64,000 bases of DNA from Trochalopteron elliotii. Lineage: Eukaryota > Chordata > Aves > Passeriformes > Leiothrichidae. Each line of letters opens with the position of its first letter. The first letter of the stretch is position 1. The translations under genes and the position numbers were made by a program. Location of the stretch: positions 937,072 to 1,001,071 of the forward strand of contig JANPWX010000029.1 in assembly GCA_024734555.1 (NCBI GenBank), given 5' to 3'. The notes under the pieces are model-generated. The model saw nothing but the letters and a program-made list of their open reading frames with translations, did no database searches and was not told where the DNA came from. Positions 11,001 through 23,500 of the stretch are shown in pieces.

Positions 11001-14000
11001 GATACCAAAATCCTGACTCTTCTTTCTAATGGCTACCTTTAGTCAAAAGGGGAGTAAATTAAATGACAGAGTCTGTTCCAGAACAGATATAACTTGGTAC
11101 ATATCAAGGCTGGGAAAATCCCAAGAAAGTTTCAAAGCTGGTTTAGTTTGTCCTAATTTGTTCCTTTTATTCTCTTAGTACAGAGCGATTGTATTGATCT
11201 CACAACTTAATGAAAAGCCTAAAAAAAATCTCCAGAGAGTCCTTCCAATGGCTTTCAAACACATTACAACCAATTAGGAAACTGGGGTCATCATGGGTGT
11301 CACTGGTGGCCAGAGCCAGTCTGGGAGTGCAAGAGGGAGCTGTACTGAGGGTGGGCTCACACCTCTCACCTGGCTTTGCTTTTTCTGAAGGCTCTCTGCA
11401 GCTGCAGTTACTCACTAATTGCACACTTCGCCTCTCCTTTTGGCATATTTCTGGCATGTGGTGATATCAGCATTCTAATTGCATTTTAATTAAGAGTAGC
11501 TCATGGACTTCTACAGCCTGTCTTGGCAGCTGGAATCTTGCTGGGGAAAGAAGGGAATCCAGTTTTGTATAGTAGCGTTTGCAAGGAGACTCCTTTTTAA
11601 TAAAATTTCTTGGACAGCAACCTACATTTTGTAAGTGATAATAAAGGAGCAAGGGTCAGTTTGGGAACCTGGGTGGTATATAATTTTATTATATTAGGCC
11701 TGATGACATGATTTTTGTTTGCTCCTGACTCTTGAGATGGTTTCTGTAATGCTCTAACACCTTGGCCATTGAACTGCAGAGACTAAGCCCTGTTCAAAGC
11801 CAATTCATGCTGGAAGGAGGCTATATTTTGGTAATGGCCAAGAATATCCTGCTTTGAGCACAGTTTAACTGTTAGAATATACTCAAAATAGATTAGAAAA
11901 TAAATGTAAAATCAGGTTTGTTTGGGTTTTTTTAAACAAATATTGTAATGCTAAGCTTAATACAAAAAGTGGTGCCACAGACTTCAGGATTTTGCTGAGA
12001 AGTCAGAACTGTAATTCTTTAGCAGATTATTTTTTTCAGGGCAGGTAGGATATGTTTGTTTTGCCAGAAAGAGCTTTCCTGGACAAGTCTTGCTGTCATC
12101 CTTATTATTTGTGTACATCTGTTCTTCGTCTGCCAGAGCTGCATTACTGCACCAGTGCTGAACCTGCAGCCCCCTAGCCTTGGATACTTTTCTGCTGGAA
12201 GGGCTCGTGAGCTCCAGTGTGCAAGAGCAGCTCACCCAGAGCCTCTCTGGGCAGTGCACTGCTCAAACTGCCTCATCCACCTCTGCCTTCTTTATTTGTT
12301 TCTCTCCCCTGCTGCTTCAGGGGGATCAGCTGTGTGTTGCCAATTAGGCTCATCAGCATTGTCAATAACAGATGTGGAGCTCCTGGTAATCCTCCACCCT
12401 TGCTAGTGGACTGTAAGGGATTCTGGCTGTTTGTGATGAGATTTAACCCTTATCCCCCACAGGGAGCCAAGTCACTGTCAAAGACCAGGAGTCATTTTAT
12501 TCTGTTATGTATTTTAAGGGTTCTTTCACCACTGTCTTAGTCCCAGTTGGTTTGATTAGACTTTGGTTTGGGCTGTGGGTTCCAGCTTGCAGGAAAACAT
12601 AATTAACTTCATCACAAATCAATATGAAAATGATAGCTGAAGAAGTCTGCTTCAAGCTAAAGGTAATTGCGAGAGGTTTCATTATCTGTCAAGTAGATTA
12701 TTTGGACATGTTTTGAAATGCAAGCTGCAAGCAAAACTTTTCAGTTCCCAGCCTGCATGCCATTACAGGGCAGACCTGAAAATGTGTTTCATTAGACAGG
12801 ATGCTCAAAGATTTCAGCTTTTGCACGCTTACTGTCACTTTTGCTAGGGGCAACCCCTCAGTGCATGTTCTTTATTTATTCCAAGATGAGGAAACTTCAG
12901 TGCTTCTGCTACAGTGACTCTGCTCCTTCCAGGGGAGTGATTCTGTTTAGGGAGAGTGTAACACTTGGTGACTTCTGCAAACAAGTAGAAATCAAAATGG
13001 TCTAGACTGTAAATTTGTTCCTGTGAATATCTCCTCTTGCAGGGTACAGTTTTCTTGAAAGAGCAAGTTCTACCTAATCTTAGCATTTTTGCCATCTTAC
13101 TAGCAGCAGGGGTTGTTGGTCTAAACATGCCACAGAGCCTGTAGGTGACTAAGGAACCCACAGATTTGTCTTCTGGCCATTAAACAGCAGTGGGTGAGTG
13201 TCACAGCAGAGTGCTTGTGTTTTCTTTTTGGGCTCAAGAATAATATTGGAGGACTGCCACAATAACGAGTCTGAATTACTGTCTAATTACTAACAGTGTT
13301 AAGATAAATATTTAGCATCTGAAGTTACTCTCTCATGAGCAACCTCTACAGAGTGACACATCAAAGTATTTATGTACGTGCTATGGACCCTTGAAACTGT
13401 GAACCAAACAAGTAAACAAAATCTCAGCTGAAAATTTTGTGAGCCACTTGATGGTCTGAGCAGCAGGCAGTGACAAGATAATTCCTGTGAACCTCTACCT
13501 TTAGGTGCCAGTGACAATAAATCAAGGACATGGAAAAGCGTAGCACAAAATTCGAATTTAATTTCAGAAGGTATCATAATTTTTTTTAATTTGGCGAAGA
13601 CTGTATGAGAGCCTGAGGCACAATTTCTATTAGAAGATGAATTATAATGCTAGAAAAATACATACTGATGTGAAATGAGCTAAAGAGCATTTGACTTGTA
13701 TGAATTGCAGTGCTGAATAACGACCTTGTTCTCACCAGTGACATTTGTGATGCATTTACCTATTGAGATTGTAAGTGTTTTCTGGGATACCTTAAAATCT
13801 GAACTCAGACTGAGGCAAAGCACTTTGCTGCTGCGGTTTTTTTGTTTTCATTAATCAACACAGTAATTTTTTTCAAAGCTCAACAGAACATCCTAAGGTT
13901 TTGTTCCACTCAGAAATTTTAGTAGAAATTTAAATGCCAATACAATTCCATGGCTGATGGATTATTGATTAATAACAAAGTTTTATTCCTCTGGATATTG

Positions 14001-17000
14001 AGTATATTATGAAGCTATTATACTGATATCATAGCATTCCATCTCATTTGTCATTAGCAAGTTAAAAATTATTTAACTTTGGTGCTCCATCAGCAAAATT
14101 TTGTTGAGATTAGATTTGTTCAAGTTAGCACCTACAACAAGTTTTTGAAGTGAGTTATGAATCACTTGAAATGATCTATTATCAGTTGAGGAGTAGTTAG
14201 GAGTTTGCACTTGAATTCTATCTGAGGGGAGACTCTAGGTTTTCTGGCAGGTAACTTGTAAGTGTTAGATCTTAAAAAGAAGTTTAATATAATATTCTAT
14301 ACAAGGATAAGTTTGTTCTCAATGATTATTTTCCTGTCTATTTTGCTGAGCCCACTGAGACCTGTGGGAAAGGCATTTCATGGGAAAATGTACACTGGGG
14401 TGAACATGCAGATCTATTTATGTCACTCAAGATTGGCAGAACAGGGGAGTCTCAGAAGGATATAAAGTTAAAACAAAAAGTGTGAACAGCAGATACAGCT
14501 TCCATCATCAAAAGTTGCATACCCTTGCCTAAATTAGGATTAAATCAAAATTGCTGCATAGCCCTGTGTGTTGATTTGTACTTTCTTTGTATGTCTGAAA
14601 AGTGAGTTTTCATTTACTCCTGCTATCAGTTCCTGAGTTGATATCTTTGGGTTTCCCATGGCAACAGATTTCTTTGTGACTGAGCAAGTATCATTTTCTT
14701 GCTTTGGGTGTTAGCTAAGGTATGAATGCAGAGCCTCAAACAAAGAGATGGTAAAATACACTTTTCAAAGAATTCTTTCTTTGAGTCTTAACTGTTGTGT
14801 TTGTTGCTTTGGATTGTTTTCTTGTTTTTTTTTTTTTAAGCATTAAATTGGTGTATGTTCTTATCCATTTAGTGTATGTAAATACTGCAAGGTTTGATAG
14901 CAAGAGTCTTTGTAAGTAAAATGCTTTTAGTGCTTGAGATCAGAAATCTTGCGGAAAGTTGAATGAAGAGCCCAACTTGGTGGTTTGTTTATTGCTTTTG
15001 TGCTTGACTTGGGATCATTTAAATGCTTGGGAGAGACTGTGATGTTAATTACACTAAATACAACTCTATTCTTCTCTCTTTATAGAGATACCTAAATTTA
15101 TTTTCACTTTTGTAGGTGGTTTCTGTGGAAAATACACTTTTTGCCCAATAAATTCAGTTATTATAAGATTAGCTATGTCCACTACTCCTGTCCTGATACA
15201 AGCATTTTTTAATCCACAGGAGCTACATTGACAAAATGTGAGATGCATCCTAAAAAGCAGAAGGCTCTTCCAAGAGCCATAATGTTGACAGAAACACATA
15301 GTAGTAAGGAATTAATCTTTATTTTTCCTGATTTGTTCTATTATGTGTAATAACTCCCCCAATAACTAGCTCCAAGAGTTAGTAGTCGCACCACTGCAAC
15401 TTGAAGCATCCAAACCAATGGGATGTAAGGCTGATACAACTGTCTGTCTCAGAATTAACAGTCAGAAATCAAAGCAAGAACAAAGGCAACATTTCACTGC
15501 CATGGATTTCTGCCTAGATGGAAACACACATACTTTTGATAGGAATTTCTTGTTACTGCAACCCTGTGAGATCTGGAACTTTAGGTTATTAGGACCAATT
15601 TGACTGCTTGAGTCAAGTTTTAGTTCACTTTCTCTAAGTGGTTTGATCTGCCAAACTGATCTTTCTTCAAAAAGCCATAGGTGCAAGGAGTTCTCTGTTA
15701 ATATTTGTTCAATAAAAAGGAGAAAGTTTTAAAAATAAAATAGAATAAAAACAAAAAACAAGCAAAACTCTTTGTGTAATTTTTATTCTCAGTAGAAAAA
15801 AATAGTGTCTGTAACAAAGAGGCAGAAGCAGATAGTGATGAAATCTATGGGCAGTACACCTATATGATACTATTTTGCACTTAGACAGAAGTCAATTTTG
15901 TGCAGTTTTTCAGCCCTGAATATTACAAGAGCTGTTTGTAAATACCCCTGGACCATCCAGTCACCTGATTTTTCTTCCACTGTCTTCCACCACAATTTTT
16001 ACCCAGTGGATGTATGTCACTGAGAACATGGAGTTGTGGTACAGCTTCAGTCGAAAATGTGGACTTGTTCTCATTTTTGTGTCATACTCTGCCTTTATTC
16101 TGTCCCTTGTAATATAGAGATTGGAAATCAATGGGTTTGACTACACTTGTTTAAGTGGCAGGATATTCTCCCACTTCTGGAGTCAATGTGCTGTAGCTCT
16201 GTGATAAGTAACATCAAAGCACATTTTGTTAATTCATTACTCTCCACAAGGTTTAATGTTTGCTGCTCTGCAGCTGTATTCCTTAAGCCTGTCTTACCTC
16301 TAACTTTTGATATATAAGAAATAGGAACCTATCATTTAAGTCAATTGGTTAGCTGTTAAACAAGATGGATATTGTTTGAATAACTTTGTCAATACTGTTC
16401 TAACTGTTTTAAAAGGGAAGGAACTGTACAAAATCTGGTAGAAGAGTAGCAATGAACTGTAAGTGTAAAGTGTGAAACTGAAACCTAGGATTAAAATATT
16501 GATAAAAATATTTATAAAAATATTTATAGAAGTCATACCTGCTGATTCAAATGGACAGTACTTGCCTCATGCTGGCTTCTGCATGCACAGTGTGGGTGGT
16601 CATGAAATGTGGATAAGATGAATCTTTGAAGTGGCCTGAAATATTATACTTTTGTCCAAGAGTTCTAAATTTTCTGTTTCCCTTTTTTTTTGTTCTTGCT
16701 TAAATGGTGATTTGGAAAAAGATGCATGAAGTCCCCAAACAAACTCACTAGTAAGCATAGCATTTGTCAGGCAGTAATCACTGCCAGTGTTTGAAGGATG
16801 AGATTATTGCAAATGGAACTAGCAATGGTTGAATTAACACTGAGCAGCTCTTAGTTGCAAGGCATTTATTCTTCATCAGCATGCAAAATTGGAAGGGCAT
16901 CTCTTCATATGGTCATTTTTTATAGGATATATTAATAGCTATTATTAAGGCTAAAACTTGGGTACAGCACAAAAGCTCTCATCAAGTCTATTGTATGATT

Positions 17001-20000
17001 GATAAAGCATGATATTGATAATTCATCACAGTGAGAAAAAAGATTAAAATCTTTGTTTAATAAGATTATTTTTCTTCATGTATTGAATTATGAGAACTCA
17101 ACATCATAAATCTTTGTTAGAGAGGGAGGATATTTCCTTTGCAGGTCTGCTGATCAGATTTCTGCAAAATTGTTGACATGTTAGAAAACAATTTAAAGAA
17201 TAGAAATATTAAATAGTTGCCTTCAAAATTGTGTAATTGGACCCAGCTTGCTTAGGTTACCAGTAAACTGCTGCAGAACTAGAATTCTCTGTGGGGTCTG
17301 CTTTTAAAAATGTGTGGTTGAAAGGAGAGGACTTCTTTTAAAGCACCAGTGTAAAATTTTCATTCCCAAGGACTTTAATCAACCATTCTCTGGGTAGGGG
17401 TCAATTATGGTTTAAAGAGTATTTCAGGAGTAGTCACCATTTGGCTACAAAAGCATGTTCGGTTTTGCTTATGTAAGAAGTTTTGGGCCAACCAGAACAC
17501 TTTCCTTCTAAGTTTGAAGCTGGAGCTCTGTATTAGAGCCTTCAAACTGTACAAGAGGTGCTGCATTTCTCATACTGCTCATGTTGTGCATGTAAGAACA
17601 AAGGCAGGAAAGAATTTGGAGGCTTTCAGTTTTTATTAGCCTGTAACAGATTTAAGAAATGCACAACTAAGTATGTCCAGCTACTCAGAGAAACTGTTTC
17701 TATTGTTTTATACAGATTTTTCCACACCTTTTTTGCCTCTTAAGTATGGAGCACTTCTTTATCAAATAGCATGAAGCTTTATAGTGTTTTGCACCAGTCA
17801 TTTTAGTGTTATCATAAAACCTCCTTTCCCCTTACACCCATAAAACTAATAATTTGCTGCAAGCTCAGTGGAGCTGTTTGTAATATTATTTTAGGTTTAG
17901 TCTTTACCATGAGCCCGATGGGCAGATTTACTCTGGAAAATGAGACTACAGGTTGAAGGGGAATTTTTTGAGAGTTTGCTACAGGGACAAAAGTTTTTGC
18001 TGTTGCATATATACTTGATACTATGTTTTCAGAGTAATCAGGTTTTAAAAATTAATAAGTTTCTTAGTCCATCATCAAACTAGCATTTTGAAGATCTACA
18101 GTAGCTGACATGTAACTCAATCCTCGGTGACTGTGTTTATATGAAGCACTATGATTTATAGAGAAGGGTTTATGGGGAATGCTTTTTGAGGTGTCTGAGA
18201 AATGCAGACCTACAAAGTGCTCAGGCCTGGATGATGCACCTGGATGTTCATTTCAGAGGTAAAAACTTTGATAGAGCAATTAGAAATAAATTGAGTGGCT
18301 CTGTTATACCTGGCAATCTGAAATTAATTTGGTTCATTATAGTTTAAGCTTCACATTTAAATATCAAAAATGTTGTAATTGTATTTGCAGATTAGCTTTG
18401 TGTTTTTCTGCTTTCTGTGATACATGGGCAGCTGTCATTGCTAATTTCAGGGAAATGCAATCAGAGAGAGTTTAATTTCTTGCATTTGCAGCTTTTTTGC
18501 TATGGTAACAAAAGCCTTATGAAGCCTTTTGTCTCTGGATCTCACAGCTATATAGATAATGACCTACCCTTGAACCACAGCTATTCAATGTTTTTCCATG
18601 GTGAAAGGTTCTCTATTGTAAATGAGTAAACCAACTTGGTTTGTTTTGACATTTATGAAAGGAGGGGAGGGAGAAAGCACAGCTTGGTTCCATTAAAAAA
18701 AAAAAAAAAAAAAAAGGACAATTCCATTTAAAGTATTGGTTTTGAATAAGTTTGGGAATTTAAAGCTCAACTCTGCACTGAAAGCTGTCCCTTAATGCAG
18801 GTTGAGTGCAAGAAGGAAGTTCTGGAAGTGACTTGTGGGGGGACATGCAGAGGCAGAGCTCATTCAGGGTCCCTTCAGTGCTGCCACCTGCCTCACCACG
18901 GCAGGGACCACAGTGCCTTCACATCAGTGTGTTCTTGATGATACTTACATGAATAATCTGATAAATAATACCTTTGGCCTACAGAGTTTAGGGTAACTGG
19001 CCCAGCTGGGTCATGTCATTACTGAAACAAGCTTTACATTAATTGCTGTTTGGGTCCTTAAGTTGATTATGTGCTTTGACAGTCAGCTTGGAGACCCTTA
19101 GTTTATCATGAAGGCTTGTCCTTGTAATCTAAAGAGGCCCCTTCTTCATGCCTGTTACATAATGTCCCATTCCTAAATGAACTTTTTCCCTTTGAGGCCT
19201 GAGCTTGAAAATACTTGGACTGAAAACTTCCTTCCACTTTTGAATGAATTCTTGTGCATAGCTCAAACAGCTGTTATGCTACTAAAGTAACTGCTGTTAG
19301 CTTCATATTCTCCTGCATTTTTTTGCTTGTAATACCATAATTTTAAAGCAAATTCTTCAAAATTACTTGCTAAAGCATCTAGCTGGAGCAAAAATAATAT
19401 ATTGCCTGAGGTATTTACCTTTTTTAGGACATCTAGTTTGAACAGCAAGGCAATGAGCCTCAGCTTCATGAATAGTCAAAGGAGTCTGAGGAAAACACTC
19501 CATTAATTTAATGTTATGATTACCCATGTGTTATTTCTAGCCTTCAGTGGATCCTAAAATGAGGGCTGGCACATCTAGTTAAATCATGCACTCCCTTAAA
19601 GAATGGGTGTTCCAATGTCTGCTGCTTATTTTTTTCATCTATCTTTATATGAACATCTTTTGCTGAGCCTCCACACCTCAGCTTTTGTCTGTAAAGCAGT
19701 ACCTTCCCTGACAACAGTCCCTGTCAGCAATTCCCAAGCCCCCTGAAAGAGCTCTGGGGCAGGGTCTCTGGGCTATATCTTTCTTTAAAATTCTTGGACA
19801 CTGTATTTTATCTGGCTTTCTGCTTGAGCCCATCCAAAGACTGCATTTCAGCTTTGCTGCTTGCACATTGCTCTGCTTCTATGTTCCTGAATTTCACACT
19901 TTTTATCAGTAAGGATTTTTCCTCTGCTATAATCTAGCTAAAGTTGGGGCCCTAATAAATCAATAGCTGATCAACTGATTGTGGAAATTAAGAAGAAGGA

Positions 20001-20014
20001 GAATTTAGTTGTGT

Positions 20015-20018
<4 letters not shown>
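8060..20018. other. Long unique AT-rich stretch without a recognisable gene
   Basis: Nearly 12 kb in which I recognise no coding exon, structural RNA or classified repeat. Open frames stay at or below about 116 codons and overlap in several frames, as expected by chance. Two homopolymer tracts stand out (13 T at 14825-14837 and 21 A at 18695-18715). Slightly GC-richer pockets occur near 11260-11460 and 12130-12420. A roughly 40-bp CR1-tail-like string near 9373-9410 is too short to call. The stretch is read as intergenic or intronic DNA. Confidence 0.55.
18695..18715. repeat. Poly(A) tract, 21 A
   Basis: An uninterrupted run of 21 A. No upstream AATAAA plus coding remnant is visible, so it cannot be tied to a processed pseudogene. 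Confidence 0.85.

Positions 20019-20046
<28 letters not shown>
20019..20046. repeat. Poly(T) tract, 28 T
   Basis: The longest homopolymer in the window. It lies at the left edge of a GC-richer block. A poly(T) on the plus strand could be the tail of a minus-strand retrocopy, but the sequence to its right (20050-20560) shows no recognisable gene on the minus strand. Confidence 0.85.
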
Positions 20047-20049
20047 GTC

Positions 20050-20570
20050 ATCATATAAAATGATACTGTAGGACATGGGACCAGTCTGCCCTGCACTGGA
20101 GGGTGCAGGTGCCACCAGGCTGAGCTGGGTTCAGGCTTTGGCTGGCTGAGCCATCATCTGTCCCTGTCCCAAGGTGCCAGAACAGCTGTCCTCTCCCAGG
20201 CTGTGGGCTGAGAGCAGTGAGTGCCTGCAAGGGCAGGTGCCTGGCTCTGTGAGCAGACGTTCCTGCATCTGGGTGCTGTTTGTCACTATAATGAGTTGGC
20301 TCCTCACCATCTCCTCTCTGAATTCCCCTAACGTGCTTCTAACCACCAGTCCCCATATTGTGGCCACAGGCTGATTGATGGGTTCCTGTCTTGTTGGCCA
20401 CTCTGCTAGAGCTCCTTGCGTGCTGCTGAAGCATCTGGATTGTTTGATTCCACAAAGCATGTGGAATGTTTGATGGGGTTTTAAAGCACCTGAACAGTCC
20501 AAATATCACGGTGGCCAAATTGTGCCTTCTGCCCCAGTGAATATCTGCCCCCAACATACCCTTATCCTTT
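20050..20570. other. GC-richer island without a recognised gene
   Basis: About 500 bases markedly richer in G and C than the flanks but poor in CpG. It carries overlapping open frames on both strands (for example a 123-codon frame on the minus strand) with no recognisable domain. It follows the 28-T tract directly. I see no promoter motif, no LTR ends and no CR1 sequence, so its nature is unknown. Confidence 0.4.
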
Positions 20571-20574
20571 CCTG

Positions 20575-23500
20575 CATTGGGTCACTTGGCCAAAAATAAT
20601 TCTGACATTTAAAAAAGAACTTTAGAGTTCCTGGAAGCTGTTGGAAAAGACCAGGAGCTGCATATGAAATTTGCTTCATTTGTTGACAAGTGGGTGAAAA
20701 TATGCTAGCTAAAGATTTCAGGTATTTACTCCCCTCTGCAGGGTAAGTAGCATTGTTGGAATGCTTTACTTTTGACCTTCATCTACAGGATCCTCCTCTT
20801 AGAGGGGATTTCTGTCTGGTTGCCTGAGGATGCAGGATAGTTACACAGAAAAATGGATCTCAGACATTTGTAAAAGTTTATTAATTATTTCTTCAATAAT
20901 ACCATTTTACTCCAGCTGGTTTATACCTAAGCTGCTTCTAAATGCAGCTTATATTTTTAAAGCCCAAGAAAACAGGCACACAAATATGAACATTTGTTAA
21001 GGAATTAAAATTTTTCATAAGGTTTTCACTTGTCAGTTTCTTTACCTGGATTTTCCTCAGTGATATTCCCGGGGGAAAAGCTGTTACACGAGGGGCACTG
21101 CTTTGCTTAAAAAGGCTGAACACTGAGGATGACTGTTCTAAACTGAGTTCCTCCAGAAAGAATTAACAAAAGTGCTGCAAGCAATATGTTGGAGAGGGAT
21201 GGTGCTGCTAAGGCTGGGTGAGGACAGAGGTCCCCAGGGAGGCCTCAGTGCTGTGCAGGTGAGAGCACTTGGTGTTGGCTCCAGCTGATGCTGCCCTAGC
21301 AGAGAAAAAGTGACTGGGACTACTTCATTTTGACAGACTCCCTTCTTCCCCACCATGATTTTTGGTTTTTGTGGTTTTTTAGGGGTTTTTTTTGTAATGA
21401 AGATTTTTCTTCTCACAGAGACCATGGTTATTGAGAAAAAAAACTTCCCCAAACATGCTATTTCCATCACATCCAAACCCACACAAAGTACTGCAGCACA
21501 AAAATTCAAATTGGCTGATATGAGAACCATTCTATCCATGGACATGCTGCAGCATGGTTTTTCAATATCTACGTTTCCAGTACTAATTTCTTATCAAAAT
21601 TTAGTCCAGTTTTCAAGAAAAAAATATTTTGTCAATTGTTTATTAATAAAAATATTTTTGAAGGCAAAATGCCAGGTTTCTGTATGGGAAGTGCATTATT
21701 GTGGAAAACCTCAACTGATCCTTCATTAACAGATACATTTCCTCTTTAGCAATAGAGGAATGAAGTTATTTACACAGTTTCTCTAAAATTTAAATGCTGA
21801 AAGAAATATAATGGACTTTTTACCTGTGCCCTTTGGTAGACAGCAATACAGTTAATTTCTTCCAGTTTTGTCATGGACAACATAAACATGCCAGTGCCTA
21901 AACAACTAACTGGAAAATACGAGACTGCTGAGTATAATGCAATATGAACAGCACAGAATTATTCACTAAGGCCTGAAATAGATCTGAGTGCAGCTAAGTC
22001 AGTGCTGCAGTGCTCCAGGTAATGGTTCAGACTTTGAAAGTGAGAGTAACCAAAGCAACTTGAATTGATTTTGCTTCAAACAGCACAACTTGAGAGGATA
22101 AAATTGAAGGGAAGATAAGCAACACCATGTTGCACCAATACTGAGTGCTTCTCCAGGGAGTGCTCCATGTGTGTGTTTGTTGGGAATAGTTCTGCAGAGC
22201 ATGGCACTTAAATCTGAAAGGCTGCTAGCAAGGACTTTGTGCTCAAAAAGTAGCTGGTAGGTATTGTATTTAACTAAATATGAGGAATATAAATGTCTAA
22301 AAATCCAGATGAGGTTTAATTTTACATTTTCTCCTATGTACAGCCCTATGTAGAGGGTTTGTGTGCATTAGATATGTTCTTCTGTTATGTGTGAGTTTAG
22401 TAGATTTGCAACTAACGGAAAGAAGAAGATAGGCAATAGTAATTCTGAGGGATAGGTAAATACAGCTCTGATTCAGTTGGCAATGGGCAAGAGCAGAAAT
22501 AATTCAGCTGTTTTGAGTCTTGACCCAAAGATGTTTCTTAACTGGGCAAGTGTGGTGTACAAAAAAGACACACATTCTTAGTGAGTAAGAATTATTAATG
22601 CACATTCTACAGGACAACGTGGGTCACTTAATCTGATTTTGTGGTGTAAGAGTAGCAAAGCAGATATAAGGCTAGATTTTACCAGGAGCAGAGAGGAGAT
22701 ATGTTAAAGGCAAGAGATTAGAGGATGAGAGTGAGACTATCTCATCATTAACTAAATTGTTGTTGTTCTTTCCCAAATCTGCAGCCACTTCCATTTCAGA
22801 TTGCTCTGGGTGCACTCCCATGTCAATGAAGTTACTGCTGTCCAACAGATATTCCAGCTCTCTTCTGACACAGCTTAACAGCACACAAAGCTGTGCTTTG
22901 TGCATCTCAGCAAAACTCTGTCCTTTGATTTCTTCTTTTATTCCTAGATAAGTAACATCTCTGAGAATGTTTCTAAACGTACTCTTTTAAAGGAAATAGT
23001 ATGAAAAAAACAACATTGTGAAATTGGTTTTTTAAAGTAATTTTGCGTTGTTTTCTGCTAGTTTTGGGATTGTCATAATTCCGAGGTTTTTTGTTAAGTG
23101 CAAGCTAGAGAAGTAATGGAAGGGGGTGAGGAAAACAAACCTTGCTGCTGAATCTCAATCTTTATTTAGCTTCTCTTCTCTAATCACTGCTGCACTGTTA
23201 TATAGGCTTATTGTTAGGTGCCATGCAAGAAAGAACAATATAATTTCTTACTGAAGTGGTTTAGAGTTGTTGTTTTGTTTTTTTTTCTTGTGGAAAAAGT
23301 GCTCAAGATGGCATAGCAGCCTTAAAGGACAAAAATGGAGTACTGCATTTGTGGATCAATGAGCTAAGTGGAGAAGATCATGAAGAAACTGATTTATGGA
23401 ATAGAGGAAGTTTATATTATCGTGACTGCACACAAGGACAAGGCTGTCCAATGACAAAATCACCCTTTTATAGTTCTAGAAGAGATGAGTGGCAGGGTTC

